The notes under the pieces were generated by a model. The model was not told where the DNA came from and made no database searches. It saw only the letters and a program-made list of their open reading frames with translations. A DNA stretch of 64,000 nt. It comes from Cryptomeria japonica. Taxonomy: Eukaryota > Streptophyta > Pinopsida > Cupressales > Cupressaceae. Positions within the stretch are counted from its first letter, which is position 1. Each line of letters starts with the position of its first letter. Shown here piece by piece: positions 1-11,013 of this stretch. Where the stretch lies: contig NC_081407.1 of NCBI RefSeq assembly GCF_030272615.1, forward strand, positions 441,467,213 through 441,531,212, in the 5' to 3' direction. A program made the position numbers and the translations under genes.

Positions 1-277
1 TGATCCATACATAAGACATGCATCCTATTTTTATCATCATAGTAAAGTCCTGCAAATCCAATAATGACATACATCATCCCAAATTTATCCTATTCTAGAA
101 TCATATAGAGTTCTCTATCTATAATGCATAGAAATGAAGCATCAATATATATCAATGTTATCCAAATCATGGAATCATATAAGTTCTAAATCCATAATGC
201 ATAAAAATAAAGCATCCATAATAGTCTCAACATGAAAATCACTGAAATGCTAGGATGAGTCGGGGTAGGGCCTCACA
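1..277 (-). repeat. 3' LTR of element A, inner end only
   Basis: Matches 8557-8833 base for base in length, with about seven differences by eye. It ends in CCTCACA at 277. The rest of this LTR is left of the window. Confidence 0.93.
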
Positions 278-289
278 CTCTCACCCTCT
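278..289 (-). other. Polypurine tract of element A
   Basis: On the minus strand the 12 bases before the 3' LTR read AGAGGGTGAGAG and abut the LTR start TGTGAGGCCC. Position and purine content fit the plus-strand DNA primer of an LTR retrotransposon. Confidence 0.7.
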
Positions 290-297
290 AGGCATGA

Positions 298-1802
298 ACT
301 TCCTCCTAAAGTTCATCAAAAAGATGGGGGTACTATGATCTCATACGTGTTGCGTCCTCCCATGAAGCCGTAACCTCATCATAGCAATCCCATTGGACCC
401 TAACTTGGTCCAGCTCTAGACCTCGAAGGGCTAATGTCTAGTGTGCCAAAATGCGAATGGGCTCCAAAGCTAGCTGTCCATCTGACTCCACCTGCAAGGC
501 ATCCCAATCTAAAATATGAGTCTCATCATAGATATACTTCCTCAGAACTGATACATGAAACACATCGTGGATGCGTGACAGGCTAGGTGGCAATGCTAAA
601 CGATAGGCAACTAGTCCTATCCTCTCAAGGATCTCAAATGGTCCTACAAAGTGAGGTTTGAGATTAGAACCCTTTCCGTAATGGATTAGACTCTTATGCG
701 GCCACACTCTCAAGAAGAATTTGTCTCCAACCAAATAGCTATGATCTATCCTCTTTGCATCTGCATACTTCTTCTATCTATCCTGTGCCTCTCTAAGATG
801 TTGCCTAATCAAATCCACCTGCTGCTCCATAGCCCGAACTATCTCAGGACCAATAGCAACTCTGTCCTCTATGTGGTCCCAACTCAACGGTGTCCTACAA
901 GGCCTGTCATATAATGCCTGATAGGGTGGCATCCCCAATGAAGTGTGATGTCCATTGTTATAGCCAAACTCCACTAAGGGAAGGTACTCTTCCCATCTGG
1001 TCTGATGATCCATGAAATACATGCAAAGCATATCCTCTAACACCTAGTTAACCCTCTTTGTCTGACCATCCATTTTCAGATGATAGGCTGTACTGAAATT
1101 GAGCTTGGTGCCCATAGCTTCCTGTAATGCCTTCCAAAAGGAAGAAGTGAAGAGGGAATCCCTGTTAGAAATAATCTTGCATGGAACGTCATGAAGTATG
1201 ACAATGTCTCGCAAAAACACCTATGCTACTATTGGTGTTGTGAAGGTAGTCCGAACTAGTGAAAAGTGGGCCACTTTGGTCAACTTGTCAACTATCACCA
1301 AGATGACATCATGGCGATGAGATGACATAGGGAGACCAATGATGAAATCCATGGATATAGTATCCCACTTCCACTCTAGTATAGCATGAGACTGGAGCAA
1401 CCCACCTAGATGGTAGTGCTCTGCCTTGACTCTCTGACATTTGAGGCATCGGGCTACTAACTCAGCAATGAGCTGCCGCATTCTTGGCCAATAATATAAT
1501 TGTCTCAAGTCAGCATGCATCTTCTTAACTACGGGATGTGCTGCATAAGGAGCTCTATGAGCCTCCGTGACAATGAACTCTCGCAATCCCTGGGAAGAAG
1601 GTACATAGATGCGCCCTCTATGGTGTAATAGCCCATTGGACTCTAAGGAATAATCCACGTATTTCCCTTCTAAAGTTTCTTGAGATCGTATCACCTGACA
1701 AACCTCTAAATACCATCCATCCTCTGGCAACTGCTGCAATATACGATCTCTCAAATCTGTGCCCATAGATATGGTGTATACCTCGTGATGTCTCCTACTC
1801 AA
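298..1802 (-). pseudogene. Element A integrase and chromodomain-like tail
   Basis: Integrase would insert the cDNA copy. Read from 1802 down there is an H2C2 zinc-binding region (histidines near 1550-1570, the CLKC pair near 1440), then the catalytic core with MDFIIGLP (first Asp) and SNRDSLF (second Asp). The third acidic residue, expected in GQTERVN, is Lys here (GQTKRVN, about 1060). A GPY/F-type region follows ([12 protein letters not shown], about 610-640), then a chromodomain-like block containing VQWDCYDEV and TASWEDATRMR. In-frame TAG codons occur at 1221, 774 and 438, before the 1043 segment, and after MRS. The reading frame is unchanged throughout. The true stop is uncertain because the last two TAGs near 298-320 could be original or derived. 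Confidence 0.9.
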
Positions 1803-1820
1803 AGCATCTACAACTACATT

Positions 1821-3212
1821 TTATTTCCCTTTGATGTAGTGAACGTTAAAATCATACTCGCACAAGAACTCCATCCATATCCTCTGACGTGCATTAAGGT
1901 TCAGCTGCGTGAATATGTATTGAAGGCTTTGATGGTCTGAATGAAGCTCAAAATGATGACCCAAAAGGAAGTGTCTCCACCTCACAAGTGCATGCACTAC
2001 TGCTACAAGCTCAAGGTCATGAGTAGGGTAGTTAAGCTCATGAGTCTTAAGTTTCCTAGACTCAAAAGCTATATCCCTACCATCGTGCATAGGGACTGCT
2101 CCGAAACCCTCTAGGGAAGCATCTATGCAAACCATGAAGTCAGCTGAGGGATCTAGCACTACAAGGATAGGTGCGCTAGTAAGTGTCTTTTTGAGTTTCT
2201 GAAAGGCCCTCTCGCACTTCTCTGTCCACTCAAATTTCTTCCCTTTATGCTAAAGAGAAGTAATGGGATGGACGACTCTAGAGAATCCCTCAATAAAGTG
2301 TCGGTAATAACCTGCTAAGCCCATGAAGCTCCTAACCTTTGTCACATTGGTTGGCACTGACCAATCCATAATAGCTCTAATCTTTGATGGGTCAACTGAG
2401 ATCCCATCACTGAAAATAACGTGCCCAAGGTACTCGACCTCTAAACGAAAGAATGCACACTTCGACAAACTGCCATACAACTAATTGTCCCTCAAACACT
2501 GCAAAACCTACCTTAGGTGCTCCTCATGCTCCTTCTCATTCCGAGAATATATCAATATGTCATCGAGGAACACGATCACAAAGTGGTCAAGAAATGTGCG
2601 GAATACCCCATTCATGAGGCTCATGAAAATAGTTGGAGCATTCGTAAGACCGAATGGAACCATGGTGAACTCATAGTGGCCATATCTAGTGCGAAATGTG
2701 GTCTTGTGGATATCACTTTCCACTATTCTCAACTGATGGTATCCTGACTTCAGATCAATTTTGGAAAATACTTTGGCACCCTGAAGTTGGTCAAATAAAT
2801 CATCGATCCTAGGCAAGGGATATCGGTTCTTGATGGTTACTTTGTTCAACTGACGATAATCCATGAATAACCGAAGAGATCCGTCCTTCTTCTTCATGAA
2901 GATGACTGGTGCACCCCAAGGGGATACGCTAGGATGAATGTGACCCTTCTCTAGGAGTTCCTCAAGTTGCATCTTGAGCTCATTAAGCTCATTTGTGGTC
3001 ATCCTATAAGGTGCTCTTGAAACCAGCTCAGGTCCTGGTACAAGGTCTATATGAAAGTCAATCTCTCTACGAGGTGGCATTCCTAGTAGCTCTGAAGAAA
3101 ACACATCTGGATATCCCTTAAGGATAGGATGGTCATCAATCGATGTTTCCTTTTCATCCTCTTCCTCTCTATCACTAATGGTGATGGCAAATAGCTGACA
3201 TCCCTTTCGCAT
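1821..3212 (-). pseudogene. Element A reverse transcriptase and RNase H
   Basis: This block copies the element RNA into DNA and removes the RNA. The RT fingers and palm run from [17 protein letters not shown] through [11 protein letters not shown] and VPFGLTNAP to the catalytic FLDDILIYS (about 2540-2570). The thumb/connection contains [17 protein letters not shown] (about 2400-2430). RNase H begins near 2130 with the catalytic Asp in CIDAS and continues through LELVAVVHAL and LHSDHQSL. TAG stops fall at 2508, about 2481 and 2250, and a TAA falls at 1821, where related proteins often have Gln. No frameshift is visible. Closest kin by motif are plant chromoviruses. Confidence 0.93.
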
Positions 3213-3224
3213 GATCCACTTAAG

Positions 3225-3743
3225 CTACATTGTGGAAATAATATGAAGAGACACGGGTCTCTGAATCCCGATGATTACTATGGGCGAACCATGATCATCC
3301 TCATAATCAATCTTTTTCAGGCAGCAATCCATCTTGGCTCTATGGGCATAAAGCCAATCCATGCCAAGTATGATACCATAAGATCCAAGTGGTGTAACTC
3401 TAAGGTCTACTAAGGTGGTGGTATTGTCAATCTGAAGTTGACATGCCCTAACCTCTGATTCCACTGACACTCTAGCCCCTGAAGCTAACTCCACTTCCCA
3501 ACTGACACCCTGTCTAGTTGCCACTATCCCGCAACACTCCATGACCAATGGAGATATAAAGGAGTTAGTAGCTCCTGAATCAAATAATATAGATACACTG
3601 CTACCTCTGATCATACCTGCAACCTCAATGACTGTGGCCTGGTGCTCTGCCTGGTGGTTGTCAACTGTTGCGAAGACTCTATGGGACCTGCCCATATCTC
3701 CAACTATAGGCTCTGATGCTGCCATCCTCTGATTCCCTGCCAT
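3225..3743 (-). pseudogene. Element A aspartic protease
   Basis: This is the retropepsin that cuts the Gag-Pol polyprotein. The active-site motif LFDSGATNSFIS (about 3565-3600) is intact, and YGIILGMDWL (about 3355-3385) is the conserved C-terminal flap partner motif of Gypsy proteases. The segment is open for 172 codons and ends in TAG at 3225. It joins the gag zinc knuckle through another TAG at about 3753. Confidence 0.92.
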
Positions 3744-3755
3744 CTGACACTAAGG

Positions 3756-5054
3756 ACACTCTCTCACCATGTGCCCCATGGCTCCACACATGAAACAAGC
3801 ACTGCGTGCTTGTAACTAGATGCCCTGAGGCCTAGAGAAAGACTATCCCCCTGTCCTGCTAGAACCACTGTACCCACCCCTGGAGGACTGCTGAGTCCTC
3901 GCCGGAGGCGTGTAAGGAACCTAGGGTCGCTAATCTTGCCTCTGACCTTGAGACTACCACTGCTTGGGCTTTGCACCCTGCTGACTCTGTGGAGGCCTCT
4001 GCCTCTGGTTTTGCTGTGATTGTTGCGGAGGAGGGGGTTTGGAGAACCCCGATGTGTGCTTGTTATTACCCTTCCAATGGGGTTTCTAAAACCCATATGT
4101 TTGGGGTATAGGGTTTCGGTTCTGGAACCGATCCCTTGTATCTTGTGGCCTAACCTAAATCTCCTCTTCTATCAAAGCCTTCTCCATGGCAACCTGAAGG
4201 CTCCTTGGAGCGGACATCCTCACTAGTCCTGCTATAATGACATTCAACCCTCTGATAAAATGATTGACAAGAAGCTTCTCATCTTTCAAGTAGTCCAAGT
4301 ATGGCAAGAGCTCGAAGAACTTGCTCTCGTACTGGGTCACTGAGAGACCCTTTTGCTGGAGGTCATGGAACTCATCTATCCTATGCTGTCTATAATTCAC
4401 TGACAAGTACCTCTCCATGAACCTCTCTGTAAAAATCTCCCATGTGAGAGTATCAACAACTAAACCACACTTGTATTCCTCCTGTCTCCACCATTTGGAG
4501 GTCGTTGCTCTCAATAGGTGGACTGCTACACGTGCCTTTAGATTGCTCTCGTAAGAGCACAATGCAAAGCACCTATCTAAGCTCAAAAGACAAGCCTCAG
4601 CTTCTACCCTATCGGTAGATCCCCCAAAAGATGGTGGCTGGAGGTGCATAACCTCTCTGATTAGATCCCCTGGATCCTGACGTGATCTCTCATAATACAC
4701 TGGCTCTACTGCTAGAGGTGGTCCTGGTAGATGCATGGACTCAAGCTCATGCCCAGCCTGACTCTCTCCGGGATTAGGAGGTGGATTCCTACTCCGTTCC
4801 CTATCTGTCGATCTATGGCTCCCTGAGTTCTAGTTTTCAACATGATGATCCTTTGCTAGAAGCCTTTCCTGGACTATCCCTATCAGGTTCTGGAGTGCTT
4901 CTAAGATGTCTCGGTTTGGGTCAACCAGTCATTCAGGAGGGGCCTCCAGGTTCCTTTCCAGAACCGATTCCTCCCTATCGACCTCTTCGTGTGCCATACT
5001 TTCACGCCTAGGACCTCTACCATGTTTGCGAGCTTGTCGCGTAGTCGGAGGCAT
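3756..5054 (-). pseudogene. Element A Gag with CCHC zinc knuckle
   Basis: Gag forms the particle and binds the RNA. The start is taken as the ATG at 5054 (MPPTTRQARKHGRG), the first Met after the PBS and in frame with all of pol. The retrotransposon-Gag core runs about 4160-4700 (LRATTSKWWRQEEYKCG, then TERFMERYL). A Gln/Pro-rich linker follows, and an intact CCHC knuckle CFMCGAMGHMVREC lies at 3756-3797. Stops in this gene are one TGA in the first 50 codons, then TAGs, five of them crowded in the Gln-rich linker (about 3825-4090). Restoring Gln at these codons keeps the local amino-acid pattern, which suggests CAG as the ancestral codon. Confidence 0.9.
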
Positions 5055-5198
5055 CCTTATGAGAAAATAAAAATAAAATAAAATAAATAAATAATTTTTT
5101 AGAGAAATATTTAATTAATTAAAAATAAAATAAAATAAATTAATTAACTAATTAAAGAGAAACGTAATGGAGAAAGGTTATTAGTGTTGGAAACCTTG

Positions 5199-5210
5199 CT
5201 CTGATACAAA
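5199..5210 (-). other. Primer-binding site of element A (initiator Met-tRNA)
   Basis: The minus strand reads TTGTATCAGAGC, which is 11 of 12 bases of the plant Met-tRNA PBS TGGTATCAGAGC. It lies two bases from the LTR edge. Confidence 0.88.
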
Positions 5211-5857
5211 AATGTCATGCCCAAACTTTTGGGCATGAACAGGATAATATTTTTTTTTAAATAACAACCTAATAACATTAAATTTGCTAATACAAAACGC
5301 ACTAACAAGTTTTGTCTTAACTATGTTTTGAGTTAACTCTAACCACTAACTCAAGTAAGCGAAAATAATTTTTAATTAAATGCGGAATACTAAAAGAATT
5401 ATTTATCATCTCATCAATATTAGTCAATAAATTAAATTAACCAAAACTCTCTAAATTAATTGACAAAGATAATATTAATCTCCAATAACCATTAATTGCT
5501 TTTAGGAACTAAATATATTAGTCCTAGCATTTAGATTATTAATGTCTATATTTTATCCTAACAATAATTAAAATGTGATTAAACTAATTCAACTAAAGGG
5601 TCAATTAAATCCATAATGTAAATTGCCTTATAAAATTTAGTCTAGAATAGCCTAAATTTAGGTGAACCAAAATAATAATCTCCTATGGCCAAATAACTTA
5701 CAGAGCCATTAAAATTCCCTAAAAGATTAAACTCCAAAATAATTAGAATTTAAAACATCATTTTGTAAATATACCCATATGTTTATTAAAAACATATATA
5801 TAATATAAACACCTAATAAAATAATTAATCTACAATTTGACCTATACATTTATATTT

Positions 5858-5859
<2 letters not shown>

Positions 5860-5927
<68 letters not shown>
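5860..5927. repeat. (TC)n(TA)n compound microsatellite
   Basis: About 37 bases of TC repeats run directly into about 30 bases of TA repeats, inside the LTR of element A. An almost identical compound tract occurs at about 15840-15888. Confidence 0.97.
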
Positions 5928-5931
<4 letters not shown>

Positions 5932-6167
5932 TTCACATTATTATAAAAATACCCATGAAACCCTAGCTAAAATATATTATAAAATGCCCCTTACATTTTA
6001 TAATCTTTTCTTATTTCTTTCATGCTACCCTAACCCTAACTAGGTTAGGGTTTTATCTTTTTCTTATTGTGCAAGGCGGAGGAGTGTTTGGTTTTGCAGG
6101 TCATGGGAGGTGGCGGCCATGGAGCACTCAAAGTAGGGGAGGGAGCGACAGCGGTTGCGGGTGCCGC

Positions 6168-6299
6168 CCACTGTGTGTCCACATAGTGGCAGCCACGGGC
6201 ACCATCGTGTGTCCACATAGTGGCGATCGTGGGTCGACCACTGTGTGTCCACACAGTGGAGGCCACGGGCCGTCCACTGTGTGTTCACACAGTGGTTCG
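6168..6299. repeat. Four ~36-bp GC-rich palindromic repeats in the LTR of A
   Basis: Units begin at about 6168, 6202, 6238 and 6274. Each centres on CACTGTGTGTCCACA, followed by GTGG and a CCACGGGC-like spacer. The third copy (6238-6259) is a near-perfect 22-bp palindrome. The patch is GC-rich in an otherwise AT-rich LTR. On the minus strand it lies just after a TATA-like box, so it would be in the 5' end of the element transcript. Confidence 0.85.
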
Positions 6300-6332
6300 G
6301 CCCTTCAACTCCCCCCAAATAGTTTATTTTTT

Positions 6333-6343
6333 TTTTATAAAAA
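6333..6343 (-). promoter_or_regulatory. Candidate TATA box of element A
   Basis: The minus strand reads TTTTTATAAAAAA in an A-rich run about 35 bases upstream of the GC-rich hairpin repeats. This is plausible as the LTR core promoter, but AT-rich DNA gives many chance TATA matches. Confidence 0.35.
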
Positions 6344-8833
6344 TTTAAAAATTTAAAGATTATTTTCCTCTTTTTTTTAATTTGGTTTTAAAATGTAAAA
6401 ATACATTTATTTAAATATAGATATAAATATATTTTAAATATAAATATATATATATACTTTACTCATTTCCCATTTTTCCAATATGCATAAGGAGATAAAA
6501 TGAACCTTTATTTTCAAAACTAACATGCATACTACAAATATTATTTCAGTAACTATAGGGAACTTAATCCAAGATAAACATTTTTTTATTTTTTTTGGCA
6601 ACAAAATAATACTTAATAAAATTAATGCATTTTTTTAAAGTGTGTTTAAAATACAATATAGCCAACAATACAAATGGGTGATATACCCAACTAGTCTCTC
6701 TTTTCTATTAAATGAGAACTTTGAATAAAATAGATACATTTTATTTTTAATGTAAATACAATATGCAACTTTTTATTTACATTCCCGCAACTTAAATATA
6801 GCATCCCTTTTCTTATTCTTTTTTCTGCAAACCAAGTAAAAACAACAACTCCTAGCTTGACTTTTTTCTTTCTTTTCAAATCAACCTACAAATAAATCAT
6901 AAGGCTTGACCATGAAGTGCTCACCTCCCAGCCTAGGCTTACTAGAATCCACCCCTGAGCTTGGAGAACCAAGCCCTAAACAGGTTACAAACATGCAAAC
7001 ACAACAAGTAAGGGAAAAACATATAGCAAACACTTTCCCAACCAAGGCTAGACTCCATCACAAAATGTGATGATTTTACATGGGTGGTAGTGGACCAAAT
7101 ACCCTGAGGAGATTGTAAGAATGGTAGTTCATAAAGCCACCTCATGGAAAACAAAGATATATCATAAGTTCATTAACCCCACATTCCTTATGCCCCCCAA
7201 GGCATTCATGCCATATTTTCTCTCCTTATGACCCCCAAATGCACAAACCAGGCCATGTAGCAAGGGTCACATATACACCCCTTGAGATCACTCTCGTAAA
7301 AAAAGCCTCTCACTCAAGGGTTGTCAAACTTCTACCACCTGCAAGACCATCCTACTCTCCCAAGAGTAGAAGGCCTTGGTTACTCCCAAATCACAGGAAA
7401 TGCACAAAAGAATAAAAGAAAGGATGCATAATAATTTTTTTACAAAAAAAAATACAAGACAACAACTTTTTCATTCAGACAATATTTACAACATAAACAT
7501 GCAACTTTAAAAGAAACAAAGGAAGAAGATGAACCAACCTTCAATCTGCCCAAAGGTTTGCTAGAACTAGTTTGAGGATGAGCAACCCAATTCCACAAAT
7601 CTTCCCTCTACACTTAGCAAAAATTCTATCCTAAAACTGTATTTTTTTAAAAATTGCATGATCTCCAAAAATGGAGAGTGGGTGATTACCCACAAAATCT
7701 CTCATTCTTGCCTAAAAAGACCTCAGTGAGAGTTCTCATAGGTTTCTAAAATTGAAAAAGGAAAAAGTAAGAAAAAGTGGAAAAGGATCTCTCATCAAAA
7801 AGGAAGGTTATCTAACCTAGATGGCACCTTCTAATTTCAATTTTCGCTCACCTTAGGAAACCCACTTTTTGAGGTGACTAAGCAGTCACATGGGAGTAGA
7901 CACATGCCTAAAAATACTCTTAACCCATAGGTATACCTTATGGACTTTAGGAAATACCTTTAAACTACCCCTAAGAGTCCATTTGACCCCTTATAAGCCC
8001 ATCTGAAGTTAAATTTCGGGTCAAACCTATGTTGACCACTCCAGAGACTCTCTACCCAGGGAAAATTTATAACCACATTCAAATGCTTGAAAAGGCTATG
8101 GTTGAAACAACTCCCTCCAAGAGACAAGTCAAAAATCAAGACATAAATCAACACGTGTGAAGTGACACAATAAAATACATTACAAAATTACACATGGAAA
8201 TTGTCTCTTGTTGGATTTAAATAAATCAATAAATAAAATTTAACACACATGCATCATTTACTATTACAAATAAAATACGATACATACGGGGTGTTGTCTC
8301 TCCAAATAGACAACCCTTGGCTTTACGAACGTACATAGGTCTAGGTTTGGTTCTCCATAATATTTCCATGGTCACATGGATAATTTTCCTGCGCATCTCA
8401 ATTACACATTAGTACTTCCAAATAACCTCATACAATATTTAAACACATGAATAAGAATACACGTCAAACACTCTGCATACAATTGACATTAAACAAAATC
8501 AATATATCTTGTATCAAAATAAATCCACATAAGTAATTATCATAATCCTCATAATTTGATCCATACATAAGACATGCATCCTATTTATATCATCATAGTA
8601 AAGTCCTGTAAATCCAATAATGACATACATCATCTCAAATTTATCCTATTCTAGAATCATATAGAGTTTTATATCTATAATGCATAGAAATGAAGCATCA
8701 ATATATATCAATGTTATCCAAATCATGGAATCATATAAGTTCTAAATCCATAATGCATAAAAATAAAGCATCCATAATAGTCTCAACATGAAAATCACTG
8801 AAATGCTAGGATGAGTCAAGGTAGGGCCTCACA

Positions 8834-9604
8834 GGGTGAATCAGTGTCTAACTAGTTAGTTGAATATTTAAACTTATTAATAACTGTACATCCCAAAATA
8901 ATGTACCGGTAAATGAGAATTATTACAATAAATAGAAATAATAGAGACAACATAGAAACACACCATAACACAAGATATTTAACAAGGAAATCCAGTGTGG
9001 GAAAAACCTCTGTGGAATTTGTGACCCACAATATTTACTCATTGTCCAATGAATAAATACTACTTACAATGAGGGGCCTACACATGCAGGGAGGCCAACA
9101 ACTTAGAGCTCACTGCTCAATCACAAAATGAGAGTCATGCTAACTACAAATGGATTATCAAAATCCAATACAATGTACTACTCAAAACAACATCTTATAT
9201 GTCAGGTTCAGTACCAGTTTAAGCTCAGAAAATAACCAGAACCTTCGCTGTCAACTATATCACCTTATGCAAAATTGCATTATACTTCTTATCCATCTAC
9301 TTACCTCTCTATTATTAAAATGACCTATAAGATCTCATACATATATGAGTCTTTTACAATGTATCATGTTAGCTTACAAAAGATATTTACATTAAAATAC
9401 AATAAACAAAAGTTTACTCCATGTTGGCCTGAGTGCCCGTATGCATTGTTGCTGATGTCGGTGAAGTGCTTGTCGGTGTATGTAGAAATCTATTGCCGAT
9501 GCTAGTATCTTCCGGTTGGTTGCCAAATGGTTGCTAGTTGGTTGCCAGTTGGTTGCCATCAATGACAACATCAACTATTCTCATAAGAGTGTAGAATGCC
9601 AACA
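8834..9604 (-). repeat. Copia-type LTR, cut by insertion of element A
   Basis: Begins inside the GGGTGAATCA motif and ends GAATGCCAACA. It aligns along its length with the solo LTR at 60662-61429: both share GTACCGGTAAAT, a GACCCACAATATT block, GAGCTCACTGCTCAAT, CTCATACATATATGAGTC and a final GTTGCCATCAATGACAA block. The outer few tens of bases are missing because element A landed in the G run. No coding capacity. Confidence 0.85.
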
Positions 9605-9619
9605 CCCACATAACGAAAG

Positions 9620-9830
9620 CACTAACAAATGAAGCAAAAATGTGAAAACAGTCATTTGCGCTAACATACATCATGGATGTGAGAACTTAAGGAGCAAATG
9701 CGCTAAATAGTCATATGCATAGATATGTTAAACAAAGGCGAGAACAAAAAAACACATGCGCTAAACTTTTAAAAGCGATAACATTCCTAACATAAGCGCT
9801 AACCTACGATGCATATGCGCTAAACCAAAG
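9620..9830 (-). repeat. Degenerate GCGCTAA/TTAGCGCAT repeat field
   Basis: The motif GCGCTAA or close variants recur about seven times at irregular 20-40-bp spacing, often with ATGC or CATATG next to it. The matching position in element E (48296-48505) holds a similar field of ACGCATAAGTGTTAA-like units. It would lie in the intron of an antisense transcript. Confidence 0.7.
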
Positions 9831-10086
9831 AGCCAGAAATAAAAAACTATGCAAACTAGCTCTAACACTTGCCAAAAATCATGAAAATTCATATAGAAAG
9901 TTACATACAAGCTCGAGATAAGTTACTCACTAGTGGGTCGTACTCAGGAGGTCTCTAAAAATGTCGAACGTGCTCAAATAGATGATTCTCGAATAGGATA
10001 ACCATTTTGCCAGCTTACCACATGAATTTCTTTTCACTCCAAAAGCTGAAAAGAGTGCAAATGAGGATAAAATTAACTTAGGTTAA

Positions 10087-10095
10087 TTTTATATT
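10087..10095 (-). promoter_or_regulatory. Candidate antisense TATA box, second Tat copy
   Basis: The minus strand reads ATATAAAAT about 257 bp from the LTR junction. In element E the antisense ATATAAATAG lies 267 bp from its junction. Both are followed within about 30-40 bp by a CTCATTTGCA block, which argues for homology rather than chance. Confidence 0.55.
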
Positions 10096-11004
10096 TACCT
10101 TTTGAAGGGGTAATTAATGTTTTTCAGTGGGGCAATTTTATTTATTTATTCCAAAAAATGAATTTAATTGAGGGATCTTTTCAATCAATTATCATGAGAT
10201 TAATCCTTTATCCAATTTTTTTTACAATTTCATGATCAATCTCCCGAGGGGGCACACAATCAAGATTTTTATCTCCATCAAGCGCATTATCGAGACATGA
10301 TTTAATCTTTGAAACAATGTTGTCTCAACATCATTTCAAAAAGGGGAAAAATATATACACATAAAATTGACTATGAGCAGTTAAATATATATTTTATACT
10401 TATTTAATAATTATTTTTCTATTAAATAGTTAATTTGAAAAGATTAATTTATTTAATTCATTTCATGTCCTTCTATTAATTAATTTAATTGAAACATTTT
10501 ATTAATTAATTCATTATATCCTTTTCTTATAATCAATTAATTAAATATCTAAATATTTAATTATTCATCTATCTACTATCCTATAGTCTTATTAATTAAA
10601 TAATTACTTAATTATTTAATCCCTTTGCCAACTCATCCATCATGTAGATAAATTAATTCAACAAAATAAAATAAAATAAAATAATTTATTAGCCACTTAT
10701 CTCCAACTTCCAAAATAAATGAAATATTATGTACGTACACATATTTCCTAACCTTCTTCTATATTCTCTCCAACATCCCTTTATCTTAGGAGGACTTGAG
10801 TCCACTTGTCCTCTCATTCCAACATCTTCTCTAACTATCCTATATCCTCTCAAGTCTTCAACTCAATCAAGGTGATATGAGTGACACTTGTCTTCTCCTT
10901 CCCCCTTTCTCTCAACCTTCAACCTCTTGCTCATAGCCATCCAATTTACAAGATTCAATCATGACCATTGATCTCTGTCACCTAAGCTCATGCACTAAAA
11001 AATC

Positions 11005-11013
11005 TATAAAAAG
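11005..11013 (+). promoter_or_regulatory. TATA box in the LTR of the second Tat copy
   Basis: TATAAAAAG lies about 650 bp into the LTR on the plus strand, the sense direction of this element, followed by AAGTCTCCTAAGCC. The place is usual for a U3/R boundary. Confidence 0.5.

Larger units (their letters stand above)
1..8833 (-). mobile_element. Element A: Ty3/Gypsy chromovirus (Del/Tekay-like), 3' LTR cut by window edge
   Basis: The element is read leftwards: right LTR (its 5' LTR), PBS, gag, protease, RT, RNase H, integrase, chromodomain-like tail, PPT and left LTR. The last 277 bp of the right LTR match the first 277 bp of the window with no indels and about seven substitutions. All coding blocks share one minus-strand frame. 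Domain order PR-RT-RH-IN marks Ty3/Gypsy. A chromodomain-like tail after the GPY/F region, a Met-tRNA PBS and 3.6-kb LTRs suit the Del/Tekay chromovirus lineage, which is inference. The base pairs after the right LTR (GGGTG, 8834-8838) should be the target duplication, but its partner lies outside the window. The element is not autonomous now because of about twenty stop codons and a changed integrase residue. Confidence 0.93.
5213..8833 (-). repeat. 5' LTR of element A (3621 bp)
   Basis: Starts TGTCATGCCC and ends GGGCCTCACA on the plus strand, so the minus-strand LTR runs TGTGAG...TGACA with imperfect inverted ends. Its inner edge adjoins the PBS and its outer 277 bp match the window start. 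Open frames inside it are short and unsupported. It holds a TC/TA microsatellite, four GC-rich palindromic repeats, and otherwise AT-rich DNA without a gene. Confidence 0.92.

Noticed and set aside
2508-2747. Plus-strand frames opposite RT of element A
   Set aside because: Shadows of the minus-strand RT frame with no motif of their own.
6025-6052. Telomere-like CCCTAACCCTAAC and TTAGGGTTTTA motifs
   Set aside because: Only two short units inside the LTR of A. Too little for an interstitial telomere, and a chance or telo-box-like promoter motif is as likely.
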